Assembly (NCBI RefSeq): GCF_900090275.1
Contig: NZ_LT607755.1
Location: forward strand, 1,116,001-1,180,000
Length of the DNA stretch: 64,000 bases
DNA from: Micromonospora zamorensis
Lineage (GTDB): Bacteria; Actinomycetota; Actinomycetes; Mycobacteriales; Micromonosporaceae
Reading direction: 5' to 3'
This document shows, piece after piece, positions 32,593 through 40,226 of the stretch. Position 1 is the first letter of the stretch. Each line of letters begins with the position of its first letter. Both the position numbers and the translations under genes were made by a program. The notes beneath the pieces were generated by a model. The model had not been told where the DNA came from and searched no databases. It was given only the letters and a program-made list of their open reading frames with translations.

Positions 32593-33437
32593 GACAGGTG
32601 CTCGCGCCGGGTCACCGCGGGGCCGCCGACGGGCTCGCCGAAGAGGTCGCGCTTGCGGAAGGCGGCGACGGCGAACCGAGCGGCGGCCTTGCGGCTGGTC
32701 AGCCAGGCGGCCCGGCTGCCGTTGCGGCCCCCGGCGAGGACCCGGTCGGCCAGCCACGGGGTGACCGTCTCGACCCGGTCACCGAGGATGTTGAAGACCT
32801 TCTTGGCCTTCGCCAGCTCGTCCGGCGGGTAGTCGTGGGTGAGCAGGTCGGTCACGACGATGCCGGGGGAGAGGTGGTGCACGGTGACCCTGTCGGCGAC
32901 CCCGGCTGCGGCGAGCTCCTTGGCCAGCCCGTCGGTCAGGTAGGTGACCGCGCGCTTCGATGCCCCGTACCCGGTCAGCCCCGGCCGGGCCTGGCCGTTG
33001 GAGCCGAAGCCCTCCATGTTCCACAGCGCGCCGCGGCCCTGCTCGATCATCGCGGCGAGCACCACCGCGCTGGCCCGTGCCACCCCGCCCAGGTTCGCCG
33101 CGAGCACTCCGTCCAGCTCTGCCGGCGGCAGCTCCCACAGTGGGCGGCGGGCATGGTTCGTGCCCGCGTTGTTGATCCAGATGTCGACCCCGCCGAACGC
33201 CTCGGCGGCCGTCGCCCAGAGCACGGACACGTCGGCGCGGTCGGTGACGTCCGCACGTACCCCGAGCACCTCGGCTCCGGCCGGCACGGAGGCTTCGGAA
33301 CGCAGTGTGGCGAGCGCAGTTGCCACCGACTCCGCGCTGCGTCCGCAGAACGCGACCCGGGCGCCGCGGGCCAGCAGCGCGCGTACCAGGCCGGCACCGA
33401 TCCCGCGGGTGCCGCCGGTCACCACCACCGCGGTCAT
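32589..33437 (-). CDS. SDR of the NOL/NYC1 (chlorophyll b reductase) type
   Basis: The protein has 282 residues; its ATG overlaps the preceding stop. Classical SDR features: VVTGGTRGIGAGLVRALL for the cofactor, VDIWINNAGTNHARRPLW, and YGASKRAV with the catalytic Tyr and Lys. What sets it apart is the match with plant NOL/NYC1 recalled by eye: DIWINNAG(S/T)N, then the N-(I/M)-(D/E)-G-x-GS-(D/N)-G motif (NMEGFGSNG here), YGA(T/S)KR(S/A)V, VHHLSPGIVVTDLL, and a late (F/K)NILxxxxETVxPWL. The catalytic-Ser position is shifted within the glycine-rich loop, as in NOL. The plant enzymes reduce the C7 formyl group of chlorophyll b. The true substrate here is inferred only. Confidence 0.72.
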   Translation of the reverse strand: MTAVVVTGGTRGIGAGLVRALLARGARVAFCGRSAESVATALATLRSEASVPAGAEVLGVRADVTDRADVSVLWATAAEAFGGVDIWINNAGTNHARRPLWELPPAELDGVLAANLGGVARASAVVLAAMIEQGRGALWNMEGFGSNGQARPGLTGYGASKRAVTYLTDGLAKELAAAGVADRVTVHHLSPGIVVTDLLTHDYPPDELAKAKKVFNILGDRVETVTPWLADRVLAGGRNGSRAAWLTSRKAAARFAVAAFRKRDLFGEPVGGPAVTRREHLS

Positions 33438-34423
33438 TCGGCCGGCTCCCAGGCGAGCAGGCCGTGTAGGACGCTGTCCAGCACGTTGCCCCGGAACAGC
33501 TCGTACACCACGGCGAGGCGCCCGCCGGCGGACATGCCCGGTTCGGCGTCGATGGCGAACTCGCGGCCCTTGACCTTCCACACGTCGCCGCCGTCAGCGT
33601 GAAAGTGCCAGGACGGGTAGCTGGCCCGGCCGAAGCCCTGCGCGTTGCCCCAGGCGTCGGGGCCCTCGAAGAACAGCCGGTCACCGTCGCGGCGCTGCTC
33701 GACCACGTACCGCCGGTCCAGGCCAGCACCGGCCCAGCTGACCACCCGCCGGGTGCGCAGCAGATCGATCGGCTCCAGGTCGAGGCGCACCGCGACCTCG
33801 CCGCGCAGCTGCTGGTCGGCGCCCCACAGCTCGCAGCTGCCGGTGAACGCGCCGGCCTGCTTGGTCGGCAGGATGTACGGCACCGGACCGCGCCGCTCCT
33901 CGGCGGACAGGAACCGCGCCACCCGCTCGCGGGTGTCGGGGTTGGTGTCGTGGTCGAAGCTTCGGGTGTAGACGCCGTTGAAGCAGCCCACCACCGTCCA
34001 GCCCTGGTAGAGCATCGACGAGTAGACCTGGGTCTCGCCGTCGGGCAACACCTGATTCCAGGTGTTCAGGTCGACCTGCCAGCCGGGGCCGTAGTAATGC
34101 GAGTCTACAAAGGAGCCGTACGGCTGGCCGGTGCCGAAGAAGTCGGGGCCGGTGTAGACCCGGTCGGCGTCGGAGTCGATGACGCCGAAGGCGAACGGCG
34201 CGCCCAGCCGGTAGCGCCCGGCCAGCTCGCCCCCGCCGACCAGCCCGCCGTCCATGAAGTACGTGGTGACGCCGTCGGCGAAGACCGACGAGCGGCGGAT
34301 CTTCTCGAAGCCCTGCCACACACCGGTGGCGGTGAACAGCGACGGCCGGCCGTGCCACTCGCCGGCGATCCGCTGCTGCCACTCGCTCGGTTCAGCCGCC
34401 GCCGGTGCGGTCGGTTCACCCAT
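33434..34423 (-). CDS. Unknown protein, possibly a duplicated lipocalin-like barrel
   Basis: The protein has 329 residues; it overlaps the RCCR-like gene before it by 8 nt and the SDR gene after it by 4 nt. It is rich in beta strands with Trp/Gly spacing: RIAGEWHGRPSLFTATGVWQ, TTYFMDGGLVGGGELAG, then LNTWNQVLPDGETQVYSSML, and in the second half GAFTGSCELWGADQQLRGEV and YVVEQRRDGDRLFFEGPD. The spacing suggests two calycin/lipocalin-like halves, a fold that often binds hydrophobic ligands, including tetrapyrroles. No known active site is evident. Its fixed place between an RCCR-like and a NOL-like gene argues for a pathway role such as substrate binding or an unrecognised enzyme step. Confidence 0.6.
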   Translation of the reverse strand: MGEPTAPAAAEPSEWQQRIAGEWHGRPSLFTATGVWQGFEKIRRSSVFADGVTTYFMDGGLVGGGELAGRYRLGAPFAFGVIDSDADRVYTGPDFFGTGQPYGSFVDSHYYGPGWQVDLNTWNQVLPDGETQVYSSMLYQGWTVVGCFNGVYTRSFDHDTNPDTRERVARFLSAEERRGPVPYILPTKQAGAFTGSCELWGADQQLRGEVAVRLDLEPIDLLRTRRVVSWAGAGLDRRYVVEQRRDGDRLFFEGPDAWGNAQGFGRASYPSWHFHADGGDVWKVKGREFAIDAEPGMSAGGRLAVVYELFRGNVLDSVLHGLLAWEPAE

Positions 34424-35138
34424 TGCCGATCAGCTCCGCCCGGATCCGGTCGGTCGCCGGCTCGCCGATCAGCCGGGTGACCCGGGCCCAGACCGGGTCG
34501 ACGTCGGGACTGAACAGGTTGACCCGCACGGCGGTGTCGCGGGCGGCCAGGTCGGTGTCGGCCAGGCCCGCCACGACGTCGGCCGGTAGGCCGTCGGTCA
34601 CCAGCGCGGACCAGTGCTCGGCGTACGCGGAGACGGCGGCTCCGATCTTCCGGAACGCCTCCTCGGTGGCCCGGCTGACCAGCATCCACGGCGACATCAG
34701 CGCGTGCTGGCGCGGCCCGATGTCGGCCCGGCTCAGCCCGTCCATCGCGCTGGCCTCGGTGAAGACCGGGGTGAGCGGCTGGTACGCCGCGTCCAGGTAG
34801 GGCAGGTGGCTGCTCAGCTCGGCCCGGGGAATCAGGTCGAGGTGGTAGGCGTAGTAGTCGCCGCCGTACACCGAGTCCAGGGTGAAGTGCGGGACCGCGC
34901 TGTCGGCGGCGGTGAAGGCGAAGACCATGTGGCTGTCGAGGCGGATCATCGGAACGACCAGCCCGACGTAGACCACCTTGGCCACCGGCTGACCGGGTGC
35001 GCCCTGCCAGACCCGCAGCGCACCCACCGGGTCGGGCGACATCGGGCTGCTCAGCGGCTCGTCGATGACCGCGGTGAGCGGGTGCCGGGCGGTCAGGTGG
35101 GCCACCGCGTTCTCGCAGAGTTCCAGCGGGAGACTCAT
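34416..35138 (-). CDS. RCCR/bilin-reductase-like protein (first copy)
   Basis: The protein has 240 residues; its ATG overlaps the Rieske stop. It aligns by eye with plant red chlorophyll catabolite reductase: AVPHFTLDSVYGGDYYAYHL, then DLIPRAELSSHLPYLDAAYQ (plant: APNF..., ILDLPxRKDLVLxPDYLxxYYQ), SPWMLVSR at the plant SPTA strand, and ARDTAVRVNLF with an Asp where RCCR has RRDKSFRR. RCCR is a ferredoxin-dependent bilin reductase relative that reduces a linear tetrapyrrole made by the Rieske enzyme PaO, and a PaO-type gene sits directly upstream. Paired with a second RCCR-like gene at 37393. Family assignment is probable; activity is untested. Confidence 0.68.
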   Translation of the reverse strand: MSLPLELCENAVAHLTARHPLTAVIDEPLSSPMSPDPVGALRVWQGAPGQPVAKVVYVGLVVPMIRLDSHMVFAFTAADSAVPHFTLDSVYGGDYYAYHLDLIPRAELSSHLPYLDAAYQPLTPVFTEASAMDGLSRADIGPRQHALMSPWMLVSRATEEAFRKIGAAVSAYAEHWSALVTDGLPADVVAGLADTDLAARDTAVRVNLFSPDVDPVWARVTRLIGEPATDRIRAELIGNG

Positions 35139-36400
35139 GCCTGCTCCTTCGTCGTCGCGCTGCTGGTGGGGCTCGCCTGCGCCTCGGCTCCTGCGGCGGC
35201 GTCGGCGCCCTCTTCCTCGGTGATGCGCTTGAGCCCGATCCGCTGCGCCTCCGCCACGGTCGGGTGGTCGCCCTTGGCCTTGTGCACCCAGGCGCGGGCC
35301 AGCTCCGGGTTCTCCCGGCGGGCCGGCGAGGGGATGACGGTCGCCTCCCGGCGCGGCACGTCGCCCGTGATCCGGTCGGCGTCGGAGAGCATCCAGCCTC
35401 GTTCGGCCAGCTCCTGGCGGCGTCGCCGGTAGTGCACCGCGATGAGGTCGCTCTTGACGTGCAGTTCCGCGCCGAGGTCGAACGGAAGCAGCTCGGGGCG
35501 GACGTTGTTCACCACCTCGGCGTCCTGGTAGAAGATCTTGAGTACGCGCTGCACGGCGTTGCGGTTGGCCCACGCCCCGGTGAAGAAGGTGCGCAGTGCG
35601 ACCCACTTGACCAGCGTGGTCGTCTCGTCCACCGGAATGTTGGTGTCGTAGATGATCAGTTCACCGATCGACAGCCGGACGTGCAGCTTGATCATGTTGG
35701 GCAGCATCCAACCGGCCGAGGTGACCACCGGCGGGCGGTTGGCCAGGTCCGCGTTGTTGCGGTTGACCAGCGACCAGAGGCCCTTGGAGCGCGGCGGGTG
35801 CAGGCTGACCGTGGCGTACGCCGACCACTCGTCGGGGATTTCGAGCTCGTACTCGGGAACCTCGGGCTTCTGCGGGTTGCCGAATGCGCCGCCGTGCACG
35901 AAGGGCGCGTGCGCGATGTCGCAGCCGTTCTCCAGGATCCGCTCGTAGTTGGCCTTCCACAGGAACTCGCCGGTCACCGCGCGGAACTTGCCGCCGTTCT
36001 CCACCAGGTTGTCGAACTCCGGCCAGACCGGGATCGGCGGTCGCTCGGCCTCGGGCAGGTCGCCCATGAAGACCCAGACGAAGCCGTAGCGCTCCTGCAC
36101 GGGGTACGAGTCGACCCGGGCCTTGTTCGGGATGCCCCGGCCGGGCTGGTTCGCCGGGATCTTCGTGCACGCCCCACCCGGCTCGAACTCCCAGCCGTGA
36201 TACGGGCAGACGATGTTCTCGCCGGCCGTCGAACCGCCGGAGAGCGCCGCGCCTCGGTGCACGCACAGGTCGGACAGAGCCACCACGCGCCCGCGCGGGG
36301 TGCGGTAGAGGGCCAGGTACTGGCCGAGCACGGTGATCCGGGCCGGCTTGGTGGTGACCCGGTCCGAGAACTCGACCGCGTACCAGAAGTTCTTGAGCAT
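35135..36400 (-). CDS. PaO-type Rieske non-heme iron oxygenase
   Basis: The protein has 421 residues. The ATG at 36400 follows GGAGGTAAG. The opening LKNFWYAVEFSDRVTTKPAR and GQYLALYR are typical of the single-component Rieske branch that includes pheophorbide a oxygenase, Tic55 and similar bacterial enzymes. The [2Fe-2S] ligands are complete: CVH, 16 residues, then CPYHGW. The mononuclear iron site is NGCDIAHAPFVH (Asp, His, His). A Glu/Ala-rich tail of ~40 residues follows. The enzyme needs electrons from ferredoxin and a reductase, and none is encoded nearby. Flanked by a chlorophyllase-like hydrolase and an RCCR-like protein, it is the candidate ring-opening enzyme; the substrate is inferred. 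Confidence 0.85.
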   Translation of the reverse strand: MLKNFWYAVEFSDRVTTKPARITVLGQYLALYRTPRGRVVALSDLCVHRGAALSGGSTAGENIVCPYHGWEFEPGGACTKIPANQPGRGIPNKARVDSYPVQERYGFVWVFMGDLPEAERPPIPVWPEFDNLVENGGKFRAVTGEFLWKANYERILENGCDIAHAPFVHGGAFGNPQKPEVPEYELEIPDEWSAYATVSLHPPRSKGLWSLVNRNNADLANRPPVVTSAGWMLPNMIKLHVRLSIGELIIYDTNIPVDETTTLVKWVALRTFFTGAWANRNAVQRVLKIFYQDAEVVNNVRPELLPFDLGAELHVKSDLIAVHYRRRRQELAERGWMLSDADRITGDVPRREATVIPSPARRENPELARAWVHKAKGDHPTVAEAQRIGLKRITEEEGADAAAGAEAQASPTSSATTKEQA

Positions 36401-36406
36401 GGTGGC

Positions 36407-37396
36407 TTACCTCCGACGGAACGAGGCGATCGAAGAGGTGGTGCCGAGCTGTGCCAGCAATCGGTCGAAGCCGTCGGTCGGTTCGCCGCGAAGGTGGACG
36501 GCGAGGAACCCGGACAGCAGGTCGACCAGGAGCGCGCGGGTGGCTTCCGGCTCGGCGGTCGCCTCCTCGTCGAGGAAGGCGCGCGCCGAGGTGGGATCGA
36601 GCGGGTGCACGATGCTGAAGTGGTTGGCGCCGGCCAGCCGCACCAGCAGGTTGGTGCCGCCCGCGTCGGGCAGCGCCTCGTCGAAGGTGCGGGTGATCGG
36701 GTCGGCGCGGGTGGCCGTGTCCTCGCCGTACCGGTCGGCCGAGCCGTTGATCACGCCGTCGTGGGTGCCGGCGAGCAGCATGACCGGGCAGTCCACCTGG
36801 GCCGGCAGCACGGTGCCGGCCGGCCAACCGAGCATGGTCGCCACCATGGTGTGCGCCCCGTAGCTGGCCACCGCACGGACCTCGGGCAGGAACCGCGCCG
36901 ACTGCAGCGCGACCGTACCGCCGGCCGAGTGACCCACCAGCGCCACCCGGTCGAGGTCGAGCAACCCGTCGAGCGGCCCGGTGAGCTGCGCCAGCGCGTC
37001 GAGCACCGGGCGCAGCGAGGGGCTGGTCGGTCGGCTGCCGTAGCCGTCCGGCCGGGCCGCGTCCAGGTCGACGCCGGGAGTGATCCCGTGCAGGCCGGCG
37101 AAGAGCACTCCGACCCAGTCGTAGGTCACCGCGACGACGCCCCGGGCGGCCAGTTCCATTGCCAGCCAGCGGTAGGCGTCCTGCCCGACGTTGACGCCGG
37201 AGACCAGCAGGGCCACCGGGTACGGGGCACCGGCCGGGTCGGCCGCCAGGACCCCGCTGAGCCGCTCGGCGTCCGAGCCGGTGGGCCGGGCCGGGTAGTA
37301 GACCCGCAGGTGCGCGGTGTCGAACGGTGCCGGCGCGCCGGGGACGCGTACGGCCCACCAGACCGACCGGACACCGCCTTCCTGCCCACCGCTCAT
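36407..37396 (-). CDS. Chlorophyllase-like alpha/beta hydrolase
   Basis: The protein has 329 residues; its ATG overlaps the RCCR-like stop. It has an alpha/beta-hydrolase core with nucleophile elbow LVGHSAGGTVALQ, acid strand VMLLAGTHDGVI and a late histidine in ANHFSIVHP. The segment PVALLVSGVNVGQDAYRWLA, then MELAARGVVAVTYDW, parallels the chlorophyllase family (PVLLLLHGxxLxNxxYxxLL, HxASHGFIVVAPQ) more than ordinary esterases, and the GHSxGG elbow fits. Chlorophyllases remove phytol from chlorophyll. Alternatives are other ester or lactone hydrolases. It ends 6 bp before the Rieske start. The neighbours raise the chlorophyllase reading but do not prove it. Confidence 0.65.
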   Translation of the reverse strand: MSGGQEGGVRSVWWAVRVPGAPAPFDTAHLRVYYPARPTGSDAERLSGVLAADPAGAPYPVALLVSGVNVGQDAYRWLAMELAARGVVAVTYDWVGVLFAGLHGITPGVDLDAARPDGYGSRPTSPSLRPVLDALAQLTGPLDGLLDLDRVALVGHSAGGTVALQSARFLPEVRAVASYGAHTMVATMLGWPAGTVLPAQVDCPVMLLAGTHDGVINGSADRYGEDTATRADPITRTFDEALPDAGGTNLLVRLAGANHFSIVHPLDPTSARAFLDEEATAEPEATRALLVDLLSGFLAVHLRGEPTDGFDRLLAQLGTTSSIASFRRR

Positions 37397-38199
37397 GCCG
37401 ACGGCCGGGGGAGTTCGCGGTCGCCGCCCCAGAGCGCGCGGACGAGCTGGTTGGTGGTCTCCTCGCCGAAGTAGCGCACGCCCATCACGTTCGCCGGGTC
37501 GCGGTCGGCGATATTGCGGCGGATCCGCAGATCGGTCTCGGCGAGCGCGGCCCGCTCCTCGGCTGGCACCGGCTCGGCCTCGTCGACCCAGCGCAGCCAG
37601 CGGTCGACGTGGGCGTGGGTCACCTGGCTGACCTTCTCGATGTTCTCCGGGCTGCGGTCGAAGGAGTAGCAGTACGCCGTCGGTGACAGGCTGGCCCGGA
37701 TGAACCCGGCGCGGCTGACGAAGTAGTCGAACGCCGGGTCGTTGCGCAGTTGCAGCCACTCTTCGTTGGCCGGCTCGTAGTACCTGTCGTAGTAGTCGCC
37801 GTCCTCGACCATGTTGACCCGGGGCACCGAGTCGACGTAGAACCAGCCGCCGGGCCAGACCAGCAGGGCCAATCCCAGGTGCGGCACCCTGACCTGCGGG
37901 CCCAGCCAACACGTCAGGTGCAGGTTGGCGAAGCTGGCACCCGGGTTGCCCAGCCAGGAGTGCACGAGCCAGTCGACCTCGGGTCCGGTGTACGCGGCGA
38001 GCGAGCCGCCCGGTCCGTTCGGGTAGTCCCCGTAGTTTTCCAGCGCCTCGGTGGACGGGTCGCGGGTCAGCGCGAACCGTGCGGTGATCTTGTCCTTCAG
38101 CTCATTCAGGAGTGCCTGGTACCGGTGGAACGTCTCGTGGACGTCGACAGTGGGGGAGTCGTCGAGCATCTCCTCGACGTGTTTCAAGGTGTCGGCCAC
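37393..38199 (-). CDS. RCCR-like protein (second copy)
   Basis: The protein has 268 residues from the GTG at 38199 (GAAAGG upstream). The alignment by eye to plant RCCR is the clearer of the two: RVPHLGLALLVWPGGWFYVD, then YYDRYYEPANEEW, FIRASLSPTAYCYSFDRSPE (plant: VRSAFSPTASMLKI), THAHVDRWLRWVDEA where the plant has RDHVxPxAKxVLxxW, and LAETDLRIRRNIADRD with the Asp at the expected place, ending in FGEETTNQLVRAL (plant: FGEEVSSRVVHAI). It lies first after the nitrilase-like gene and is coupled to the hydrolase. Two different RCCR-like chains in one operon suggest a heteromer or two successive reductions. Confidence 0.72.
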   Translation of the reverse strand: MADTLKHVEEMLDDSPTVDVHETFHRYQALLNELKDKITARFALTRDPSTEALENYGDYPNGPGGSLAAYTGPEVDWLVHSWLGNPGASFANLHLTCWLGPQVRVPHLGLALLVWPGGWFYVDSVPRVNMVEDGDYYDRYYEPANEEWLQLRNDPAFDYFVSRAGFIRASLSPTAYCYSFDRSPENIEKVSQVTHAHVDRWLRWVDEAEPVPAEERAALAETDLRIRRNIADRDPANVMGVRYFGEETTNQLVRALWGGDRELPRPSA

Positions 38200-38201
38200 G
38201 G

Positions 38202-39842
38202 TCAGCGCCTTTCGGTAAGGGCCTGGACGAGCCGCCACGGGCGGCCGTCGACGAGGTCGGTGCGGCGGGAGACGAGCCTGTTCGCCGCCTGCGCCGGCGC
38301 CACGACGGCATGCGTGACGGACCGGTCGGCGGCGATGTCGGTGCGCAGTGGGCTGCTGATCCGGCCGGTGAACGGCCCGGCCCAGGTGGTCCAGAGGGTG
38401 AAGTCGGCGCTGAGGGCGAAGACCGCGGCGCCGGTGCCGAGCGGCCCGGCGGCGATCACGTTGAGCCGGTTTTCCGCAGCCCGCTCCGGCAGGCCCAGCG
38501 CCAGCTCCCATGGCTCGCGCGGGGTGAACGGCACGGCGACCACATCGGCGTCGGCGAGCGCGGCGAGCCGGAACGTCTCCGGGAAGATCGCGTCGTCGCC
38601 GACCACGATCGCCAGCCGCCCCCAGGGCAGGTCGAAGGTGCGCAGCGCGTCTCCGGGCCGCACGGCGTCGCGGGCCGCGCCGGCCCGATGCAGTTGTGGC
38701 TGCTCGCCGAGCACGCCATCCGGGCCGATGAGCAGCCCGACCGGGCCGTCGGCGGTGCGGGCGGTGGCCACCGCGTACCCGTTGGTGCCACGCAGTTTCG
38801 GTGTCAGCGCCGCGGCCACCTCGGCCGGCCCGACGTGCGTGCCGAGGGCGTTCTCGGCGAGCACGGCGAGCAGCGCGCCCTCGGCGACCGCCTTGGCGAG
38901 CAGGTCGGCAGCCTGGCCGGGCTCCCGCGGCCGGACCACGGCGACCGGCAGGCTCGACGCGCTGGGCGGCCGCCGGCGGCCGGTCGGCGCGTCCCCGAGC
39001 GGGCCGTAGAGCTCCGGCCGGCGGGCCGCGAGGATGTCGCTGCCGTCCGGGCGGTGCTTGTCGTCGGCGCACTCCGGAGCGATGTCGGCGATGACGACCG
39101 CCTCACCGGTACGCGGCCCCTTGGCCAGCACCGTGCCGTCCGGTGCGACGATCTGCGACTCGCCGGCCCCGTGCAGCCACTGCTCCGGCACGCCCAGGCC
39201 GCGGCTCATGGCCGGCAGATGCTCGGCGGGCAGCAGCGGGCCGACCTTGTTGGCGGCGATCACCCAGGCCCGGTTCTCCGCGGCCCGCACCGGAATGTGC
39301 AGCGCTGCCTCATCGGTGGCGAACGAGTTCAGGCTGTTGAGCAGCACCTGCGCGCCGCGCAGCGTGAGCCCGCGGGTGGTCTCGGGAATGACGCCCTCCA
39401 TGCAGGCGTACATGCCGAGCCGGCCGATCGGGGTGTCGAGCACCGGTCCGACCTCGGTCGCCGGGTCGAGGTGGTCGTTCTCGGCACCCATCAGGACCTG
39501 CTTGTCGCAGCTGCCGAGCAGCGCCCCGTCCGGGCCGAAGAGGAAGTTGGTGCCGCCGGTGCGTCCGTCGGGATAGGCGTGCGTGACATTGATCTTGATA
39601 TACACCCGGTGCTCGGCGGCGCTCGCGGAGATCGCGGTGAGGAAATCGTCGCCCGGCCGGGTGGCCAGAGCGTGCGCCTGGGCGCGGTCGGTGTACCAGG
39701 CCAGATGGTTGCAGAACTCGGGTAGCACCACGAGCTGTGCGCCCTGTCGGGCGGCGTCGGTGACCAGGCGCAGGCAGGTGGCCAGATTGGCCCCGATGTC
39801 CTGGCCGGCCTCGAACTGTACGGCGGCAACCCTGATGGTCAT
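38202..39842 (-). CDS. Tandem carbon-nitrogen hydrolase: active domain fused to an inactive one
   Basis: The protein has 546 residues from the ATG at 39842; it is the first gene of the nine-gene operon, 20 bp from a GGAAAC operator. Domain 1 (1-275) has the nitrilase triad: Glu in VVLPEFCNHLAW, Lys in GSCDKQVLMGAENDH and Cys in LGMYACMEGVIPE. Domain 2 (about 305-540) repeats the fold (VLAENALG, IVVGDDAIFPETF) but lacks the cysteine, so it is probably structural. Such enzymes hydrolyse amides, carbamoyl groups or nitriles in the cytoplasm. In a tetrapyrrole scheme it could open an amide or imide fragment; that is a guess. Ordinary members have one domain of ~280 residues. Confidence 0.82.
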   Translation of the reverse strand: MTIRVAAVQFEAGQDIGANLATCLRLVTDAARQGAQLVVLPEFCNHLAWYTDRAQAHALATRPGDDFLTAISASAAEHRVYIKINVTHAYPDGRTGGTNFLFGPDGALLGSCDKQVLMGAENDHLDPATEVGPVLDTPIGRLGMYACMEGVIPETTRGLTLRGAQVLLNSLNSFATDEAALHIPVRAAENRAWVIAANKVGPLLPAEHLPAMSRGLGVPEQWLHGAGESQIVAPDGTVLAKGPRTGEAVVIADIAPECADDKHRPDGSDILAARRPELYGPLGDAPTGRRRPPSASSLPVAVVRPREPGQAADLLAKAVAEGALLAVLAENALGTHVGPAEVAAALTPKLRGTNGYAVATARTADGPVGLLIGPDGVLGEQPQLHRAGAARDAVRPGDALRTFDLPWGRLAIVVGDDAIFPETFRLAALADADVVAVPFTPREPWELALGLPERAAENRLNVIAAGPLGTGAAVFALSADFTLWTTWAGPFTGRISSPLRTDIAADRSVTHAVVAPAQAANRLVSRRTDLVDGRPWRLVQALTERR

Positions 39843-39861
39843 TCCCGCTCCGGTTCCCCTG

Positions 39862-39878
39862 GCGAAACGCTGTTTCCA
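39862..39878. promoter_or_regulatory. Operator between the divergent nitrilase and Dabb genes (GCGAAACGCTGTTTCCA)
   Basis: A 7-3-7 site with the left arm GCGAAAC and a perfect right arm. It lies 20 bp from the start of the nine-gene operon and 44 bp before the Dabb gene, and can therefore control both directions. A plausible -10-like ACATACACT follows on the plus strand. Confidence 0.72.
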
Positions 39879-39921
39879 GAACATACACTCGGGCGACGCC
39901 GGGGAACAGGGGGAAGAACAG

Positions 39922-40197
39922 GTGTTTACGCACGTGGTACTCATGAAGTTCGACGATGCGGCCGATGCTGCCAAGGCGAGGTCGCTGCTGGAAGGTCTGG
40001 CCAGCTCAATTGATGAGATCGCGACGCTGACCGTCGCCCTGGACACGCTGCGGACCCCGGTCTCCTACGACCTGTGCATGATCAGCACACACACCGACGT
40101 GGACGCGTTGCGCGCCTACCAGTCCCACCCCGCCCACCTGGAGGTGGCGGGCTGGCTCAAGCCGCGCCTCGCGGCCCGCGTCGTCGTCGACTACTGA
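39922..40197 (+). CDS. Dabb-family (stress-responsive A/B barrel) small protein
   Basis: The protein has 91 residues. The GTG at 39922 follows GGGGGAAGAACAG. The sequence fits the dimeric alpha/beta barrel fold: MFTHVVLMKFDDAADAAKAR opening, a central helix (LLEGLASSIDEI), DLCMISTHTDVDALRAYQSH and PAHLEVAGWLKPRL near the end, a typical Dabb closing. Members are small cytoplasmic proteins; some are cyclases or bind small aromatic ligands. It is transcribed divergently from the nine-gene operon and shares its operator, so it is part of the pathway regulon. Specific role unknown. Confidence 0.78.
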   Translation: MFTHVVLMKFDDAADAAKARSLLEGLASSIDEIATLTVALDTLRTPVSYDLCMISTHTDVDALRAYQSHPAHLEVAGWLKPRLAARVVVDY

Positions 40198-40226
40198 CGG
40201 CAGCGCTCGACCGACGCGGCCCGGCC

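Noticed and set aside
35264..37474. A 736-codon plus-strand frame opposite the Rieske and hydrolase genes
   Set aside because: Arg/Gly/Val-rich shadow sequence; the minus strand shows complete iron ligands and a catalytic elbow.
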